64,000 bases of DNA from Siderastrea radians (lineage: Eukaryota; Cnidaria; Anthozoa; Scleractinia; Rhizangiidae). Below the pieces are notes generated by a model. The model searched no databases. It worked only from the letters and a program-made list of their open reading frames with translations, and had not been told where the DNA came from. Of the stretch, positions 57,001 through 64,000 are shown piece after piece; position 1 is the stretch's first letter, and each line of letters begins with the position of its first letter. The stretch covers positions 53,538,711 to 53,602,710 of the forward strand of contig OZ024889.1 in the NCBI GenBank assembly GCA_964017195.1, in the 5' to 3' direction. A program made the translations under genes and the position numbers.

Positions 57001-60000
57001 AATACAAAAAACGAGATCAGCAAAACTTCTGCTGCTCTTTAACAAATGGTAAACGCTCAACGTACAACCATCGAGTTATGGATGCACGCAGGAGTTGCTA
57101 AACACGAAAGACGCTAAGAGGCGATAGCCGAGAGCCGCTCACGGCGGCGGCTTGTTCTTGAGTGCTTAGCAACCTCTCAAGTGCATCCATAACTGGATGG
57201 TTGCACGGCTGTTGCGTTTACCATTTGTTTTATAACTTAACTTTGGGCGGTTTTTCTGAGACACAACAGCGTAACCAAGATTTTCTGTTGGACTAGCCTG
57301 CGTGGCCGGCGTTCGAAGGGGAAGGGAGAAGGGGAGTTCGAGCGCGAAGCGCGAGAGAGAGCGCGAAGCGCGATCGTGGGGGTGGGTGGTCGGGGGGAAT
57401 TGGGAATCCCACGATCGCGCTTCGCGCTCGAACTCCCCTTCTCCCTTCCCCTTCGAACGCCGGCCACGCAAGCTACTGTTGGACGCCAATTTTACGCGTG
57501 CATTTCTACTTGCGCAGTCACTGGCTGAAAAAACGTTAAACATCTGGCTTCTAAAAATGGTATGGGTCGTACTATTAACAAATTTTATTATGAGAAGATA
57601 AGGGTTTCATCAGGAGCCATAATCGGGGACGGAGACCGTAAGCGCGGGGTCCACGCGGCCCCATCGAAAAAGACAAATGTGCTATTTTTAGAAAAAATTG
57701 CGCCACCCTCAACGTCATAAACCGCGTGGCTACACGCAAATTTGCGTAGAACAAGGGCGTGCAGGATATGACCAAGATGGCTACACGCAAATTTGACGCG
57801 CGTGGCTACACGCAAATTTGCGTACAACGAGGGCGTGCTGGATATGACCAAGATGGTTATAATTATTTGATATCCGGTATGCCCGAGTACACAATTGTTT
57901 TTATTATTAAAAACGCAATCACTAATTGCTATAAAATCAAGAAAGAGAAAAAAAGAGAGAGAAACTCCGAGATAAAAGGGAACAAGAATCGATCGCGATC
58001 ACATGACTGACCGAAAAAGGCGCCAAAACCTTACGAAGTGTTGCAGCGTTTCTTTGTGAAGCTGAATGAATCAATGAAACTGCTCCGAAGTGAAGGTACA
58101 AGCACAAGGTCTGGGAAAAATCTCCCAATTATGGGCTCTGAAATGTGGTACGTGTTTGATTTTTCCTGAAAATTGTTGTAATCGTCGTTCAAAGCGGATT
58201 GAAGCTGTACGATCTCACCGTTATGGCTGCGAGAGTTCAAATGAACGAGTTTGAAATCGCTCCGTTCGCACAACGCTGACAACGGAGCCATCATGTGTTT
58301 GTTTGATCGAACTGAAGACAGGATTAATAATTAAACTTGAACGATAATTACTATGCAGCTCACGGAAACAAGACTACGGAGGTGAGGAACATTAGAATTC
58401 ACCATCTTACTTTTTAAACGCAAACCACAAAACGCAGTTTTTCTTAGTTTAGAGCCCGCCGACGGAATGGTAAAAATAACACTTAAACAACTGTGAAAGC
58501 GATTCAACGTATTTTACATGGCATCCGACTTGTGTCTAAATGTCTGGAGCTGCTCAAGGGAACACAGATAGAGCCACAACGAGTACAGGTAAACCAGTGT
58601 CAATTTTGTGTGGTATAGCCAAAAAATGTCGCCTTTTCTGGTACTGGATTTGTTCAATGCTTGTCATTCAGACTGTTGCATGATTTTTGCACTGACTCGC
58701 CATAAAAAGTGTGACAATTTTTATTAAATGCTTCTTTCCAATTTTACTGTGCTTTATTTTGTCTTGTCTCGATATTTCGGAGTCAAAGCCTTCCGTATGA
58801 AACCTGCTGTTTGTGAAATTTTAAGAACAAGTGATTGACTGGACGATGAAAGAAATTGTAAACAAAGCGCAAAATGCTTAAAATTCTATTTCTACAGTTT
58901 CTTTTCGTCCTAAGAAATCAAGCACTCTGAAACAACTTAGATTTGTGTCTCAGAGACGTTCAGTCGTAATTTCTTCTTAATTTTGCTTCGATACAAAGTG
59001 ATTTTTCTCGCCGGGTTGCTGGCAGAGAAAAATAATTAAGCTCACTCTGTCGTTGAAACCGTTGGTTCGTAAATTGCCCAGAAAGTAATATTAAGTACTA
59101 GGGCAGAATGGAGTTTCACTTCATCTTTCTCCTTCTCATCGACGGAAGTAGGTTTTTTTCTCTTGGTGTTTTTCCAGTTCTCTATTTTGTCGACGATTGA
59201 TAACGCACCACGAGAGCATTTGATTGAAAACAAGGCGCGCTTTTCACTATTTTTGGTCTTCATTAATTAATTAAGCTTATAAACATTTCGGCCATTTCGG
59301 TAAAGGCGGGCATTATTTCAGAAAACATACGCTGAGAAATCTCGACAGACATTTTCTTTGCTGACTCGGTATTTGAATATATGTTACTATTTTTCTTGCA
59401 GTGTAAAAAGTGACAACGATTTATCAGTGTGTTACTTTTCTTCAGTACGTGCTTGGAAAATCATTTTACAGTCTTTGCGGCTGCCCTTCAATCTCTGTTC
59501 GTCCTCAGAGGAAATATATATTCGAGATGTATTTTCCCTTTTTCTGCCTGATTCGCCTTCAACTGATTTTTTCGTAGTTCGACGCCATTTTTGCCCGTAA
59601 AACGTTTCTTCCGTCTAACGGGGAAATCCTCGTCCGACATGTCCGACACATCTTCGCCACAGGATTTTTCTAAAATATTCTCACTGCCATCATCGGAATC
59701 ATTTGTATAATCCTCATATCCAGAGTCACTATCCAGAAAGTTCTCCCCAAGGGCTTGCCTCAAATTAGGAAGTGACACTGATGACAGAAATTGAATTTAT
59801 TCATCTCCAACAAAGGTAATTTCCGACGCCATTTTGTTTGTTTTTCTCTGCGCGGAGTCCTCGCAACACACACGCGCGTGTGTCACGCGCGATGGCGCAA
59901 TTTTTTCTAAAAATAGCACATTTGTCTTTTTCGATGGGGCCAACGCCAATACTGAAAATAGCAGTTAGTTACGGTCTCCATCCCCGATTATGGCTCCTGG

Positions 60001-63000
60001 TTTCATGTCTTTTGTAAACTTATGTCGAGGAAAATACGTGAAAAATTCAACAAAAAGCTAGCGAGGTAATTTTAAATTTTCTGATTTGATCGCACGCGCC
60101 ACATTGCGTCACATCAGCGAGCGCTCAAGTAGTAGGCATTCGTCAGCGTGCACCCATGGGCAAATGGTTAAAACCTCAATTATCCACTGAATTAGGGTGC
60201 GCTGTATTACTAAGGTTGTGTTATAATTATAAGTTGTATTTGTTTAGTGTCTAACTGTAAGAATATCTTACATGCGATTTTACGGAATGTCTTAAAAAAA
60301 AGGTTTCTAATTACTAATCTGAATTTGTTCGTTCCATGACCCGATCAAAAACAACAACGCGAATGACAGGTTTAAGCCAATAAAAAGCGCAGCTTAAGAC
60401 CCTCGCCAAACGGAGTTGAAAATTATCGCAAGTTGAAAAGTTGTAATGACTCGTGTCTCAGTTTGGCCATGACTTGCGTGTGCTTGCGATCCTTTGCGAT
60501 AACTTGCGTTTAATATGATCGAGCCAAAATTTGCACACAAGTGAACGCAGGTTTTTCACCCTTTCGCCATTCAACCCAACTTGACCCAAGTTGGTCTCAG
60601 TATCGTTTTCCTTAGTACGGGCGTTCGCCAAAGCCAGCGCTGAAATGGCTTTTTTTGAACTTGCGTCTACTTTCGAGCCCGTTTGGCCACCTGTGTACGC
60701 GAGTCTGCATTTCCAAACTTGCAATGACTTGCGACTCGGTTTCGCCAGGCCTTAAGGACGGCGCCCTCTAAGGCTCTGGCCAACAGAGTCGTAAGCCAAG
60801 GCAAGTTTGGTAGTGCAGACTTGCGTAGACAGACATGCGCGAGTGGTGGCCAAACGGACTCGCAAGTAAGACGCTACTTGCAAAAAAGCCATTTTTACTA
60901 AAATAATGTCTGACTTACAACCGGTCTCGCAAACGTAATGAAGACTGTTGCTGCAGTTATTGTCGTTCCATTTTCCTGACTGATAAATTTCTCCACAATC
61001 CTCCGAGCGTGTGCCCGTATCTGTCCTGTTGTTAGGCTCTCCGTAATTCCAGTTGGTGTACATAGCACTTGATCCGTCAACCCACAGCCATCGTGACTTG
61101 TTCTTGGGATCCCTGTACAAACCAATCCATGCAGTATGCACTAAATTTGGAGCAAGTACATTTTGTCTAACATCTGAACTCAACACTGCCAGTTTCGCTC
61201 CCAGAGCTTCACAGGCGGATTTGGCTGAGTACCATCTCAGGGTGTTGGATGAGAGCTTGTAACAGGAACCGTGGTGACCTGGCACCCAGCTCTCTGGGCA
61301 TGGTGCTGAAATATAACACAGTTGAGAACAGCCTGCTGACCTGGCGATTCTGCTCGTCAAGAGAAAAATTCAACCCTTTGTATATGCCAACTACGGATGT
61401 GTGCGTAGTCACTGTGCTGATTCGCTCTCGTTGTTTTTTAGCGTGTTCTTTCAATTTTTATTGAAATAAAACTTATTTTATTTATTTAAAGTACAGGGTC
61501 CCTCTTTCCGAAAGCGTCAGGTTTACAGGTGTTAAACGTAACACTGAACAACTATAAAAACGATATATATATATTTAAAACAAAGATCTTTACAGAATCC
61601 TTCATCAGTTAAAAAACCGGCAACTAACTTTGACAATTTTTATTCGAGTTTTTATTCACACGATAAGGCATATGCACCTACTATGAAATACCTATCATAC
61701 CCATGTTACCGAGATGACATCATAAGTCACATGACTATGGCTAAGACATGGCCTTAAGCTCAACGCTTTCAGAAAGGCTTGGTGATATCCTCCGAATTAG
61801 ATGGTGTCCCAGGCCCCAAGTCAGGGTATCAAAGGGGCTTAGGGCTTCAGGGCCTCGGCCTAAAAAACGCAGGGCTGCAGCCCTCCAAGACAGAAAATTC
61901 GGGGCTCTAGAGCTCCATCGCTCCGCTCTAGGGCCCCTTTTCTCGAAACTCCCGACAACGTACCGAGCCTGGGGCCTGTTTCTCGAAACTCCCGACAACG
62001 TACCGAGCCTGAAAACTATTCTATGTGCACAATATTCTCCAATAGTTATACAATTTTCACTGATTTTGAAAGCTAAATTTTAATCTTTATAATTTCATGA
62101 AACATATCGCTTAGTTTACGCCAATAATTATCATTAGCTGATAGATAAATAAGCTCGAAAAATTACTAACCGGGCCCGGACAGTTATTGGGAGTTTCGAG
62201 AAACGAGCCCCTAGGTTCTATTTGGCCAGAATCAGCATTTCTGTTCAGACTCCAAGCAGAGAAAGGCTTCAGGCTCCGGGGTCCAAGAGAAAAATTTCGG
62301 GTTTCCAGGGTTCGAAAGACCCCTCTTTGGGACCATGACCAAGTTGCTGAACCTTTACATACTATAACCATATAGAAAATAAATCACACGCTTCCCCATA
62401 AAGGAAGGAGAAGGAGTTTTCAAAGTATAGCTTCACGACAAAAAAAAGGGAATGGCGGAGGTTTCATCACCCTTCCCTTACAATAACACGTATCACACGA
62501 TGAGTTAACTGGTTTGCATGTACGTTAAAAGAAACAGGATCCTTCAAACCATTCTTTTAAATATCGCATTGCACTTACTAAGTTGAACAGCAGTGAAAAG
62601 TATTCGAAATCCTTCTCTTTGCTCACTTTGATCCGAGTAGAATGTTAACACTGCGTAATCCCCACTTACAATAACTTCCTTCCCCGTGAGATTGCCACAG
62701 TATTCACCTACTTTCACGTTGTTGTCGTCCGTAATCTTCAAATAATCAAAGCTGTAAGAAAAATGAAATGTTCTGTACCTCTCACGAATAATTTATTCTC
62801 TTGTTAAATCTCCTCAAATCGAACAAACTTTACCATGTTTTATTTGTTATAAAGCATGCAAAGAAGTGGCAGAAGTGACAGAAAGAAGTGTACCAATTGA
62901 AAAAGCGCCAAAACCTTGCGATTTGTTACAGCTTTCCTTAGGCTTGCTCCAAGTCGCTCGTTCTGATTATGGAAGGCACGCACCTGGTCAGCGAGCGTGA

Positions 63001-63939
63001 ATCAAAATGGTAGCTCGGGTTCTGCGGAACGAGCTCCTATCGTAGAGCCGTATCATAGACTTCACTGATTTGCATCGCGCGCGACACACGCAATATTACG
63101 CGCACGTTGAGGAAATTATCCCGCGCTATACGCGAACGCACGTATCACCCCTTCTCCTGGCACGATAATGTTTCGTCCTTTATAAGAAAATACGAGCGAC
63201 TTGGAGCAAGTCTAAGCTTTCCTTGTCAAAACTGAAGAAGTCAATGCAGCTGAACCGAAAGTAACGTGCTCCGAAAGGAGCACATTTTTTCAATCTTCTT
63301 TTTATCGGCTCTGAAATCTAATGCATGCCCTAATTTCCTGAAAAATTGCTTTCACGATTGTCTAACGCGGATTGAAATGTAAGGTCTCACCAAATTACCC
63401 AGCTGTAGGAGCTGACACGAGTCATGTCAATCTAAAAATATTGGCTAACTGGACATTCGCCTTAAACTTAATTAATAGTCGACAACTAAATCGTTCCTTC
63501 CTTCTCCTTCCACTCAATGTTCTTTTACCTGCGGTTTCGAGGCTACTTTGTTTGTGCCTAAAGCTCGTGAAATTTGCCGGGGACGATTCTGAAATATTAC
63601 TCAGAGGTATTTACGCGAAACACCCGGCAGAAACCGTGGAACTACATATACAATTTTCACAGACGACACCTACAATACTCCTAGCGCTCAATATCTATTC
63701 CTATGTGATGTACATGCATGAGGTCGTACGGATGATGCAAATAAACAAGTGACTGTACTAGTCTTGTATTTATACTTACACGCATAATGATGGACTTCCC
63801 TCCAGGTCAAACTTCTGAAACTCAATGTTCAGGTTCTTGTCATGTGGAATAGAAACATTGTAAGTGCACTCCATATTGTTTGGGTACGGGTTTGGATACC
63901 CAGGACTTGTCAAAGTATTGTTCACCACCGAACCACATC
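42306..63939 (-). CDS. Receptor tyrosine kinase B, convergent paralogue of A (5' partial)
   Basis: Seventeen exons on the minus strand: 63780-63939, 62579-62751, 60919-61305, 56765-56959, 55913-56241, 55044-55182, 54617-54668, 53525-54057, 51386-51688, 49657-49828, 48422-48627, 46973-47157, 45102-45716, 44317-44531, 43228-43268, 42814-42910, 42306-42504. Joined: 1332 residues plus TGA. Order: CUB 1-110, one C-type lectin 111-239, sushi 240-304, F5/8 type C 305-460, LamG-like 461-655, FN3 656-756, transmembrane exon 757-813, kinase with insert at 945-1149. [20 protein letters not shown] and DFG are intact. The signal peptide exon lies beyond base 64000. Every homologous exon has the same phase as in gene A, so the pair arose by duplication with inversion. 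Ligand and role unknown. Confidence 0.9.
42814..42910 (-). CDS. Gene B exon: kinase C-lobe
   Basis: Encodes [19 protein letters not shown] and [12 protein letters not shown]. 97 bp, same phases as in A. Confidence 0.92.
43228..43268 (-). CDS. Gene B exon: kinase helix F
   Basis: A 41-bp exon encoding [14 protein letters not shown], identical in protein sequence to the A exon. Confidence 0.92.
43440..43810. repeat. C-rich low-complexity repeat region
   Basis: Two poly-C runs (about 43484-43501 and 43757-43773) embedded in repeated phrases such as TAATAAGC and CTAATACGCCCCC. Probably a degraded repeat; no coding. Confidence 0.5.
44317..44531 (-). CDS. Gene B exon: catalytic and activation loops
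   Basis: Encodes [35 protein letters not shown] and [14 protein letters not shown] is at 44496-44504. 215 bp, one codon longer than A in the activation loop; only one activation-loop tyrosine remains against two in A. Confidence 0.93.
44976..45010. repeat. Microsatellite (AAT)n
   Basis: An (ATA)n/(AAT)n run about 90 bp downstream of the kinase insert donor, in the intron 44532-45101. Confidence 0.9.
45102..45716 (-). CDS. Gene B exon: kinase insert
   Basis: 205 codons: [14 protein letters not shown], then a K/E/D-rich insert with three cysteines (DDCRICATA and AAVMCSDD), ending [13 protein letters not shown] (helix E). Same exon position and nearly the same length as in A, but little sequence in common apart from the edges and fragments such as KKRVQICKE / EKKVQVHKK. 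Confidence 0.88.
45717..46972. other. Intron of gene B, no recognised element
   Basis: AT-rich, without recognisable coding sequence or clear inverted repeat. Confidence 0.4.
46973..47157 (-). CDS. Gene B exon: kinase helix C to hinge
   Basis: Encodes [18 protein letters not shown] and [17 protein letters not shown]. 185 bp as in A; gatekeeper leucine conserved. Confidence 0.92.
48422..48627 (-). CDS. Gene B exon: glycine loop and VAIK
   Basis: Encodes [30 protein letters not shown] and IVAIKVLLG. 206 bp, acceptor TTTCAAG, donor GTAAGG. Confidence 0.92.
48987..49224 (-). mobile_element. tRNA-derived SINE, copy 1
   Basis: The minus strand carries an A box (TAGCTCAGTTGGTAGAG, within 49154-49173) and a B box (GGTTTGAATCCC, 49118-49129), followed by an A/T-run and an AT-rich tail. 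The arms do not fold as a functional tRNA. Transcriptional sense is the same as gene B. Confidence 0.7.
49225..49495 (-). mobile_element. tRNA-derived SINE, copy 2
   Basis: Tandem to copy 1 with the same head (TTGGCCTGCTCCCAATGTAT) and tail. A box GGCTCAGTTGGTAGAGCAC (49404-49423); B box GGGTTCGAATGTC (about 49366-49378). This copy also keeps a leading segment ACCCTTTCACGGGCTATGAG. Confidence 0.7.
49657..49828 (-). CDS. Gene B exon: stalk and transmembrane helix
   Basis: A short stalk ([18 protein letters not shown]) and hydrophobic [23 protein letters not shown], then basic LRRKRKVHG. 172 bp, five codons longer than A. The A and B stalks differ strongly, and only A is threonine-rich. Confidence 0.9.
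50101..50163. repeat. Compound microsatellite (TGAT)n(CGAT)n
   Basis: About nine TGAT-type units change abruptly into about seven CGAT units. The second half is self-complementary. Confidence 0.95.
51386..51688 (-). CDS. Gene B exon: fibronectin type III domain
   Basis: Encodes [26 protein letters not shown] and [13 protein letters not shown]. 303 bp, phase 1 at both ends. Confidence 0.92.
51689..53524. other. Intron of gene B with small repeats
   Basis: Contains a (TATT)n run at about 51718-51740 and a possible degenerate MITE at about 52871-53163 (GGCCCGTTTACAC versus GTGTAAAGTGGCC at the ends; interior repeats AATTGCA). A minus-strand stretch at 52520-52660 can be read [20 protein letters not shown] but matches no known domain. 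Confidence 0.4.
53525..54057 (-). CDS. Gene B exon: LamG-like domain
   Basis: Encodes [51 protein letters not shown] and [15 protein letters not shown]. 533 bp, one codon longer than A. Confidence 0.92.
54617..54668 (-). CDS. Gene B exon: start of LamG-like domain
   Basis: A 52-bp exon encoding [18 protein letters not shown]. Same length and phase as in A (20061-20112). Confidence 0.85.
55044..55182 (-). CDS. Gene B exon: F5/8 type C domain, part 2
   Basis: Encodes [29 protein letters not shown] and the end RMELYGCK. 139 bp as in A. Confidence 0.92.
55913..56241 (-). CDS. Gene B exon: F5/8 type C domain, part 1
   Basis: Encodes [45 protein letters not shown] and [13 protein letters not shown]. 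329 bp as in A. The exon ends ATCAAG followed by GCAAGC, a GC donor instead of GT; position and phase are fixed by the paralogue. Confidence 0.9.
56765..56959 (-). CDS. Gene B exon: sushi (CCP) domain
   Basis: Six cysteines (YKCPK, PHCNTT, SNCSFSC, ARCGI, ISCNG) and GVW, as in A. 195 bp, phase 1 at both ends. Confidence 0.9.
57041..57230. repeat. 190-bp inverted-repeat element
   Basis: AACAAATGGTAAACGC and CAACCATCGAGTTATGGATG on the left are mirrored on the right (CATCCATAACTGGATGGTTG, GCGTTTACCATTTGTT). A foldback element in the sushi-lectin intron of gene B. Confidence 0.75.
57294..57475. mobile_element. 182-bp foldback element, Mutator-type duplication
   Basis: Starts TAGCCTGCGTGGCCGGC and ends GCCGGCCACGCAAGCTA. 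The 9-mer CTGTTGGAC flanks it (57285-57293 and 57476-57484). Arms of about 65 bp are rich in GAAGCGCG and GAAGGGGAAG. It can be read as an open frame on both strands only because of its base composition. Confidence 0.75.
57726..57857. repeat. Tandem duplication of about 77 bp
   Basis: The unit CGTGGCTACACGCAAATTTG through GATATGACCAAGATGG appears twice (57724-57782 and 57801-57856), with a third partial GCTACACGCAAATTTG at 57779-57794. Confidence 0.8.
58013..58225. repeat. Dispersed repeat, copy 1
   Basis: Shares its order of phrases with 62899-63395: GCGCCAAAACCTT, CTGAA...AATGAA, GGCTCTGAAAT, TTCCTGAAAA, CGGATTGAA, TCTCACC. Copy 2 contains a later MITE. Confidence 0.65.
60010..60918. other. 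Intron of gene B with GACTTGCG-type repeats
   Basis: The phrase ACTTGCG recurs in both orientations many times at 60440-60860, with TTTGGCCA and TGGCCAAAC near the two ends. Probably a MITE, but no boundaries could be set. No second lectin exon was found here. Confidence 0.4.
60919..61305 (-). CDS. Gene B exon: C-type lectin domain
   Basis: Encodes [55 protein letters not shown] and GKWNDNNC, ending YVCET. EPN and WND are both present (mannose-type calcium site). Phase 1 at both ends; directly follows the CUB exon in frame. Confidence 0.92.
61939..62011. repeat. Tandem repeat, 40-bp period
   Basis: TTTCTCGAAACTCCCGACAA... (33 bp) occurs at 61939-61971 and 61979-62011. The same motif is inverted near 62185-62210 (GGGAGTTTCGAGAAACGAGC), so the region 61790-62380 is probably one degraded repeat element. 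Confidence 0.75.
62579..62751 (-). CDS. Gene B exon: second half of CUB domain
   Basis: Encodes [34 protein letters not shown] and [11 protein letters not shown]. The DYLKI strand is typical for CUB. 173 bp. Confidence 0.92.
62899..63395. repeat. Dispersed repeat, copy 2, split by a MITE
   Basis: Same family as 58013-58225 in the same orientation; interrupted at 62940-63214. Confidence 0.65.
62940..63214. mobile_element. 275-bp Mutator-type MITE
   Basis: Inverted ends GGCTTGCTCCAAGTCGCTCG / CGAGCGACTTGGAGCAAGTC. The 10-bp AGCTTTCCTT is duplicated at 62930-62939 and 63215-63224. No coding. Confidence 0.8.
63780..63939 (-). CDS. Gene B exon: first half of CUB domain
   Basis: Encodes [37 protein letters not shown] and EGSPSLCV, the standard N-terminal half of CUB with its first two cysteines. 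Starts phase 1, so an upstream exon with the signal peptide lies to the right of the window. Donor GTAAGT. Confidence 0.92.
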
Positions 63940-64000
63940 CTACAAAAAAGAAATGTGTAATGGTGATATGTAAAAAATATTACCTCACAGTATAATTAAT

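Larger units (their letters stand above)
57611..59999. mobile_element. 2.4-kb hAT-like element
   Basis: Inverted ends of about 105 bp: CAGGAGCCATAATCGGGGAC at the left, mirrored at 59893-59999 (ATCCCCGATTATGGCTCCTG). GTTTCAT is duplicated at 57604-57610 and 60000-60006 (8 bp if the shared G is counted). The CAGG start and the duplication size suit hAT. An acidic ORF at 59488-59778 (minus) with [13 protein letters not shown] may be its degraded gene; no transposase core was recognised. The interior carries the repeat at 58013-58225. Confidence 0.65.

Noticed and set aside
57237..57601. Open frames on both strands rich in arginine and serine (SSSAKRE, ARSW)
   Set aside because: They lie in the palindromic foldback element and arise from its GC-rich inverted arms; the same peptide appears on both strands.
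60458..60724. Minus-strand frame of 88 codons in the B intron
   Set aside because: Built from ACTTGCG-type repeats; no lectin or other domain motif, so not the missing second lectin exon.

Overview
The window is eukaryotic, intron-rich, AT-rich DNA packed with transposable elements. Two large animal-type receptor tyrosine kinase (RTK) genes dominate it. The domain mix (CUB, C-type lectin, sushi, discoidin, LamG-like, FN3, split kinase) and the repeat families (Penelope-like, hAT, short foldback elements, tRNA-derived SINEs) point to a cnidarian, most likely an anthozoan such as a stony coral. The species cannot be named from sequence alone.

Layout. 1-4913: a long inverted-repeat (foldback) element with later insertions in its left arm. 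5580-7592: a 5'-truncated LINE. 7610-8029: a repeat-borne protein fragment. 8031-10993: nothing recognised. 10994-32452 (+): receptor gene A, 17 exons, with introns holding a degenerate transposon (12.1-15.55 kb), Penelope-like fragments, Mutator-like elements and a hAT element with a Penelope-like insertion inside it. 32453-42305: 9.9 kb between the two stop codons, filled with small inverted-repeat elements (piggyBac-like TTAA, TTA-flanked MITEs, hairpins) and LINE and Crypton-like remnants. 42306-63939 (-): receptor gene B, 17 exons, with introns holding tRNA-derived SINEs, a hAT-like element, Mutator-like foldbacks and dispersed repeats.

Genes A and B lie tail to tail and are paralogues. 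Homologous exons have matching phases, and most have identical or near-identical lengths (329, 139, 52, 303, 206, 185, 41, 97 and 199 bp shared exactly). Order from the N-terminus: CUB, C-type lectin (two in A, one in B), sushi, F5/8 type C, LamG-like, FN3, transmembrane helix, then a tyrosine kinase split by an insert of about 200 residues. The joined exons stay in frame throughout: 1404 residues for A and 1332 for B, each lacking its 5' end. All core kinase motifs are intact in both, so both look like functional receptors with a lectin-type, possibly glycan- or microbe-sensing, ectodomain; that role is inference. The signal peptide and first exon(s) of B lie beyond the right edge. The first half of A's CUB domain was not found in the window.

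Exon borders were placed by eye from GT/AG sites, reading frame and agreement between the paralogues; no transcript evidence was available.
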